64,000 bases of DNA. Source: Theobroma cacao. Taxonomy: Eukaryota; Streptophyta; Magnoliopsida; Malvales; Malvaceae. Location of the stretch: positions 2,359,586 through 2,423,585 of the forward strand of contig NC_030853.1 of assembly GCF_000208745.1 (NCBI RefSeq), written 5' to 3'. Shown in pieces: positions 59,326 to 64,000 of this stretch. A program made the translations under genes and the position numbers. Position 1 is the first letter of the stretch. Every line of letters starts with the position of its first letter. The notes below the pieces were generated by a model, which saw nothing but the letters and a program-made list of their open reading frames with translations, was not told the DNA's origin and did no database searches.

Positions 59326-60422
59326 GCTTGTAAAAAAAATAAAAAAATAAAAATAATTCTCTTGCTTATGGAATATGGGATATGCTCAATTTGAATGCAA
59401 CATACAAGCAAATATTACGTGCAAGTGGACACGATCGCAACAAGTAGTAAAGTGATAAGTTGATGTGTCGATCCTCAAGGAGTTGATCTAAAAATTGTGC
59501 TAACTACTAAAATTACAACAAGCTAATTTTATCTAAGTAACAAATTGTGAACTATGAAAAAAAAAATGTAATATAATTATCTAAGTCTAATCTAAGTGGT
59601 GCAAATGATCAATTGAAGTCAAATCAATGGTCTAATATTCTAGGATTATGGTATCCTCTAAAATTTGATTTGGAATTGGGTTTGGTTAGTTACTTAATCT
59701 CAATGAAAGATGATATTAGTCTAAAATCTTGAGGTATGTGTACTTCTCCATCGAGATATTACACACTTACTTAATCTAATTGAATCACTATATGTCTATA
59801 AGAGACAACTAAACTAAGCTTTTTAAGCCAAGGATTTCCAAATAGACTATGTGCGGCAATTAAATGTATTTCTACCCTAATTGCACATCAAAGCACTAAA
59901 ATTCCTTTTGAAGTGTTTTGAACACACATTACTCAAATCTAAGTTTAATTTAGATTAACTCTTTTAAATGTCATCTAAATACTTAAACACATTTAATTGG
60001 TGATCAATCCAATAAATGGGCAAATCAGTTTAAATTTGAGTAAGCATCAATGTTTCCAATGAGACTAAGCAACCACCTAAATCAATATCCAAACTACATA
60101 GTAAAGTCAACCATAATCATAGATTAATAAGTTTAGCTCAACATTTCAAAAAGGAAAGTACACAACACATAAAAAAAAAAAAGCATTGTTTTACAAAATG
60201 AGATAGAGAGAGAAAGAGAGGAAGATGTTCTGTTACAACTTTACAAGCTCCAACTCTTGATTCTTCTCTTCTTTCCTATTTTGCTTCAACCTCTTCTTGC
60301 CCAAAGCGTCTCCCCTGAATCTACCTCTTTTTCTGTGCAAAAGTTCTTATTTATGCTCCCCTCTTTATTCAGCCTTGACCTAGAATCTTGTGTCAAGCAT
60401 ATTCCATTTTTTCTAACATGTT

Positions 60423-60549
60423 CTCGCTGTAGCGAGCTAGAAGCTGACTTGGCGTTGCAATGCTCTTCATTTTCGCTGCAGCGAGATTGGATTCTCACTG
60501 TAGCGAAAATCCTACTACCTCTTCTTGCCCTGTTTCTTGCTGTAGCGAG
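60423..60549. repeat. Cluster of four CTCGCTGTAGCGAG palindromes
   Basis: Copies at 60423-60436 (ctcgctgtagcgag), 60472-60485 (ttcgctgcagcgag), 60494-60507 (ctcactgtagcgaa) and 60536-60549 (cttgctgtagcgag). The first is close to a perfect inverted repeat: ctcgct and agcgag arms around 'gt'. They lie inside a 128-codon plus-strand ORF (60257-60643) that has no recognised domain and is probably a chance reading frame. Confidence 0.85.
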
Positions 60550-62306
60550 AAACTTTCTGCTTGGACATTTTTACTGCTGCAGCTTTAAGCTCTCTGCTAC
60601 CATGTTCTCCTCCTTCAAGCTACCTCATGCAGAGTTGTTGTGATCCTCACAATCAGCTTCTCTTTCGGCTCCATGATTCCTTCAACATCAAAAGGTTCAA
60701 TAGTTAGAGGTTGATTTAAGAAATTTTGAAAAGAAATGAAGCTAAAATGGTCTAAATGACACTAGACACCCTAAGAGTTAACTTATACTAAAAAGCATAC
60801 TAAAAAGCATGAAAATTTGCTAAGGACTAAGAAGGGAACTAAAAAAACAAGCAAAGTTTATGCTCCAAAAAATACCCTATGATAACTCTATATCATAGAG
60901 TTATCACACCCCTAAACTTACTCTTTTGGTAGTTATCGAGCAAAACTTAAAGTAATCAAAGACACTTAAGACTGAAAACATTAACTGACAAATTCATTGC
61001 ACCAACTCAAAGATTACCCTTAAACTCCTCATATGTTGCCTAATTTTCCAAGCTCACAGCAAATCACAAATATTGTTCAAGTACATGCATCAACAAAATT
61101 GCAAGCTCATTTTCAATTGGTTTCCCTTTAGTGTGTGAGAAATTCCTTGCAATACATACCATGTCACTCAGATTAGTTTATGCTCATGCAAGAATTTAAA
61201 TTAGTCAAGAGTTTCATAAGTCCGTTCTTTGTTTCTATCTCCACTAATGTAGGCTAACACTCAATCGAGGATCCTTAGGACTTTATCTAGCTTGTAATGA
61301 GTGGCTAGGGTTAAGGTATGATAAAGGATAAAATGTGGCTCAAATCACCCTAAGCACATGATTATTCTAAGATCTCTAGCAAGCTTTGCTTTTCACTTCT
61401 TCTAGTCACTACCCTTTTTCTCTAATTCATCATCCTCTAAATTCATCAAACACTTTATTCTCTCTTTTTTTTTTTTTTTGAATTTGAATTGACACCCCCA
61501 AACTTATGTCATTTCATGGTAAGTAATGGGGTTTTTTTTTTTTAATTTGAATGAGTTCCACTTCTTTACCCTTTTTCACCATGTCTACACTCACAACATC
61601 TCCTAAAAATAATCTATGTGCTTAAGAGTGTTGGGTGTTAAAGTGGAAATTTTATTTACAAGTTAAGGCTTTTTACTGAGTGTGTGATAAAAGAAAGGAG
61701 AAAATTTGGCTCAAACAAGGGTGACTAGGAATATAATTATGTATGGTAGGCTTGAAAAGCTCAATCGATCCACAAATGGCCCAAGTCATCTCCCTAACTA
61801 AGTGTAGCCTAAGATTTCGCCTCGAGAGAAACTAAAACAAATTCTAAAACTCATGATTTTATTCAAACATTCACACTTGCATAAACTTTCTCTAAGTGAT
61901 CACAATTAGTTAAAGCAAAAAATAAGTGCACAATATAGTGGAAAAAAACAATCTACAGTGATGCTTAGCAATGAGGTTCAACAAAATACTCAAACCATAT
62001 TCATGTTCACTATGAGCATAAGACTAAAAGACAACTATTTTTCTTTATTGGATGAGTAAATCTAATTTATTGGTGGAATGAATCATTAAATCCAACATTT
62101 TCAAAGATTAGAAAAACTAACTTCCTAACTTGAAATTGAAAAGCAACAACTATTACTAACACCTAAAAACAAACAATATAAAAGCAAAGTTTTAAAACTC
62201 TAAAAGCAAAGACCTATAAGACAAAGTTTTAAAAATTTTAAAACTCCCCATCAATTTAAATCTAACATTGTCCTCAATGTTAATAAAAGCATAGGAAAGA
62301 GTACTC

Positions 62307-63296
62307 TTATTCAAAAAGAGTCACTGTCCTCCTCTCGTTCTCATCATCAGTCGTGTCCTCTGTTGGTTGTGGGAAATTTTCCATCTCCATTCCCATGTGC
62401 TCTACCATAGCATGTAACATCTGCTCCATGTTTCCCATTCTTCGCTCCAAACGGTTAATTTGTTGAGGCAGATTCACTGGTCTACTACGAGATGGAGGCC
62501 TTGGTGGAGCGGATGAACTAGCACCAGTAGCTTGAGATTGCGGAAGTTGCATCCTCTGCACGATCCCACTGTCTATTGGGGCTTTCGATTGCATAATCTC
62601 CTCGTTTGGGCTCCATAGGACTCTCGCTTGTTTGCATAAAGCGGTGATGAGTGACGGGTACCATAGGCCATCCCTAGTAGAACCAGCAGTGCGAAGAATT
62701 TTAGAGTAAATTAATTCACCAATGTTTAAGGACTTACTTGAGACGATGGCATAGATTAAGACTACTTAGTCCTTGGTCACCTCACTTGTATGTTTCTTTG
62801 GTAGCATCTTGGTTGAGACAAAGTGGTGCCAAACCTTGTATTCATTTTTGAGCGCGCTTGCCTTGAATGTTGTCAGAACCCCCTAACCAATCTCCATGTT
62901 GTCCCGAGGTTACCCAACAAACTAATGACCTCATCCAAGTCCACCTTCCCATTAATATATTGAGTGTACTCATCATTTTCTATGTCTGGGGTGTTGTATA
63001 ACCTATTGATGGTGTGGTTGTCGAATGAAACTCTCTTTCCCCTACAAAATGCCACTCCATTTTCATGTTCTACCACATTGGCGTAAAACTCCCTAACGAA
63101 GGGAATGACTACCGCTTTGGGTTGTGCACAAAAAGTGCCTCATATAATTATATCTGATTTGAGGCAGGTCAATCCCTCTCTCTAGCACTGGAGATTTGTG
63201 TAGCAGGGACTGATTGTGTCAGTGTAAAGACTCTACTGACACAAATTTTGATCTATCGAATCCAGCACTGCCCATCCTAACTCTCTTGGGTGCCAT
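62307..63296 (-). pseudogene. Putative plant transposon protein domain (gag-like) ORF, broken
   Basis: Minus strand from MAPKRVRMGSAGFDRSKF (ATG at 63296), interrupted by a stop about 25 codons in. It continues through FVREFYANVVEHENG, VSFDNHTINRLYNTPDIEND and the frame end near 62873. After a frameshift come FKASALKNEYKVWHHFVSTK, a stop after SEVTKD, then VLIYAIVSSKSLNIGELIY, WYPSLITALCKQARV, SKAPIDSGIVQRM and an acidic C-terminus ending at 62307. This arrangement is common in plants, usually annotated 'putative plant transposon protein domain' and linked to LTR retroelements. Not functional. Confidence 0.8.
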
Positions 63297-63877
63297 GATT
63301 TTTTCCAAATTCTCTACTTCACAATTCCTAATTTGAGACTATCACTACCCAATACCCACTAATCACCAAATGTTTATCGCAATTGACCTCAATCAAAAAC
63401 CCTTTCAAAATCCCCTTCCCAACAGCCGTAGAATCTCACCAATGCAAATAATTATCTAGCAACCTAAAATGTGCATCACATTGACAAAATTCCCAATCAA
63501 CAAACATCAAAATTCTATAATTCCATCACATAAAATTCATCAAATTTCAACTAGCTTACCACTACTCATAGAGATAAGCAAAACCTAGTACAAATTGTCA
63601 CCAAAATCTTCAACACAAACACTTTCTTCCAATTTGAAAATTGAGGCAAAAACTAAAGAGTATCTTACCCAAACCTTTGTTTTTGATGAAGAACCTTTGC
63701 TTAAAAACCTCAAAACTTGAATTTGATGATTTGTGATGATTTGGACAATGGTTGAGAGAGAGATTTGAAGTTGTGAGAGAGGATTTTGGGAAGAGAGTGG
63801 GGTTAGGGTTTAAAATTTTGAGAGAAGGGAAGATAGGGGAAAAGATGAGCCTTTTATAGTGGGGAGGGGTCTGACAT

Positions 63878-63952
63878 CTCGCTGCAGTGAGAATGGGTTC
63901 TCGCTGCAGCTAGAACCACAAGTGTTAAAGGGAAACATCTCGCTATAGCGAG
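63878..63952. repeat. Second cluster of the CTCGCTGTAGCGAG palindrome (three copies)
   Basis: Copies at 63878-63891 (ctcgctgcagtgag), 63900-63913 (ctcgctgcagctag) and 63939-63952 (ctcgctatagcgag). The inner two bases vary (gt, gc, ta) while the arms tend to stay, as in the 60.4 kb cluster. Confidence 0.85.
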
Positions 63953-64000
63953 CAACTTTCTATTTCTAGGGGTTCATCACACAGCAAATCTCTATGCAGC

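Larger units (their letters stand above)
59187..64000 (-). mobile_element. Decayed LTR-retrotransposon-like region (minus strand), runs off the window
   Basis: It is marked by a broken minus-strand plant-transposon-domain ORF (62307-63296), by non-coding sequence typical of such elements ('acccctaaacttactctttt' near 60910, 'cacccccaaacttatg' near 61493), by 'gtggacacgatcgcaacaag' near 59425, and by several copies of a 14-bp palindrome at 60.4 kb and 63.9 kb. LTRs were not both found within the window, so borders and family (Gypsy-associated non-autonomous type suspected) are unproven. Confidence 0.55.

Noticed and set aside
60257..60643. 128-codon plus-strand ORF with a hydrophobic start
   Set aside because: It runs through four copies of a 14-bp palindrome, has no recognisable domain and lies in decayed retroelement sequence, so chance is the best explanation.
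1..64000. CRISPR arrays, operons, bacterial promoters
   Set aside because: The DNA is plant nuclear: introns, tRNA with pol III terminator and plant transposons. The minisatellite at 1910-2443 lacks the uniform unique spacers of a CRISPR array.

Overview
This window is nuclear DNA from a flowering plant, most likely a core eudicot (rosid-like gene content). The evidence is GT-AG introns in every multi-exon gene, a nuclear gene for plastid ribosomal protein L27 with a transit peptide, class III peroxidases, DUF3339 proteins, a nodulin-like MFS transporter, and plant-type Copia, hAT and LINE elements. I could not fix the species. All exon joins were made by eye from reading frames and splice sites.

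Layout. 1-18100: a repeat-rich block. At least five degenerate copies of a 0.5-0.8 kb non-coding sequence are split by a 1.7 kb insert carrying an inverted-orientation minisatellite, by a three-level nest of LTR retrotransposons (5442-14505), and by a 1373-bp hAT element with an exact 8-bp target duplication. 18555-24537: three housekeeping genes, RPL27 (+), SEC61 gamma (-) and a three-finger C2H2 protein of the ZNF511 type (-). 28266-37882: a tandem array of three intact PER55-like class III peroxidase genes plus a 3' fragment of a fourth. 38399-40228: a gene graveyard with LINE tails and an ankyrin (BDA1-like) pseudogene present as two head-on inverted arms. 41130-44647: an NFD4/nodulin-like MFS transporter (-). 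44648-50931: about 6 kb with no recognised gene. 50932-51012: tRNA-Ser(UGA). 52655-57482: four tiny two-helix DUF3339 membrane protein genes on alternating strands. 59187-64000: a decayed LTR-element-like region with a broken plant-transposon-domain ORF and many copies of a short palindrome, CTCGCTGTAGCGAG.

The genes do not form one pathway. The peroxidases and the DUF3339 genes are each local tandem families. From memory, PER55 (At5g14130) sits beside an NFD4-like MFS gene (At5g14120), and RPL27 (At5g40950) sits beside DUF3339 genes in Arabidopsis, so parts of this window probably reflect ancient gene order. The most interesting items are the ankyrin hairpin locus, the Cys next to the proximal haem histidine in the second peroxidase, the conserved ATG placed 27-29 nt from the TATA box of all three peroxidases, the palindrome family, and the exactly resolvable nested transposons.
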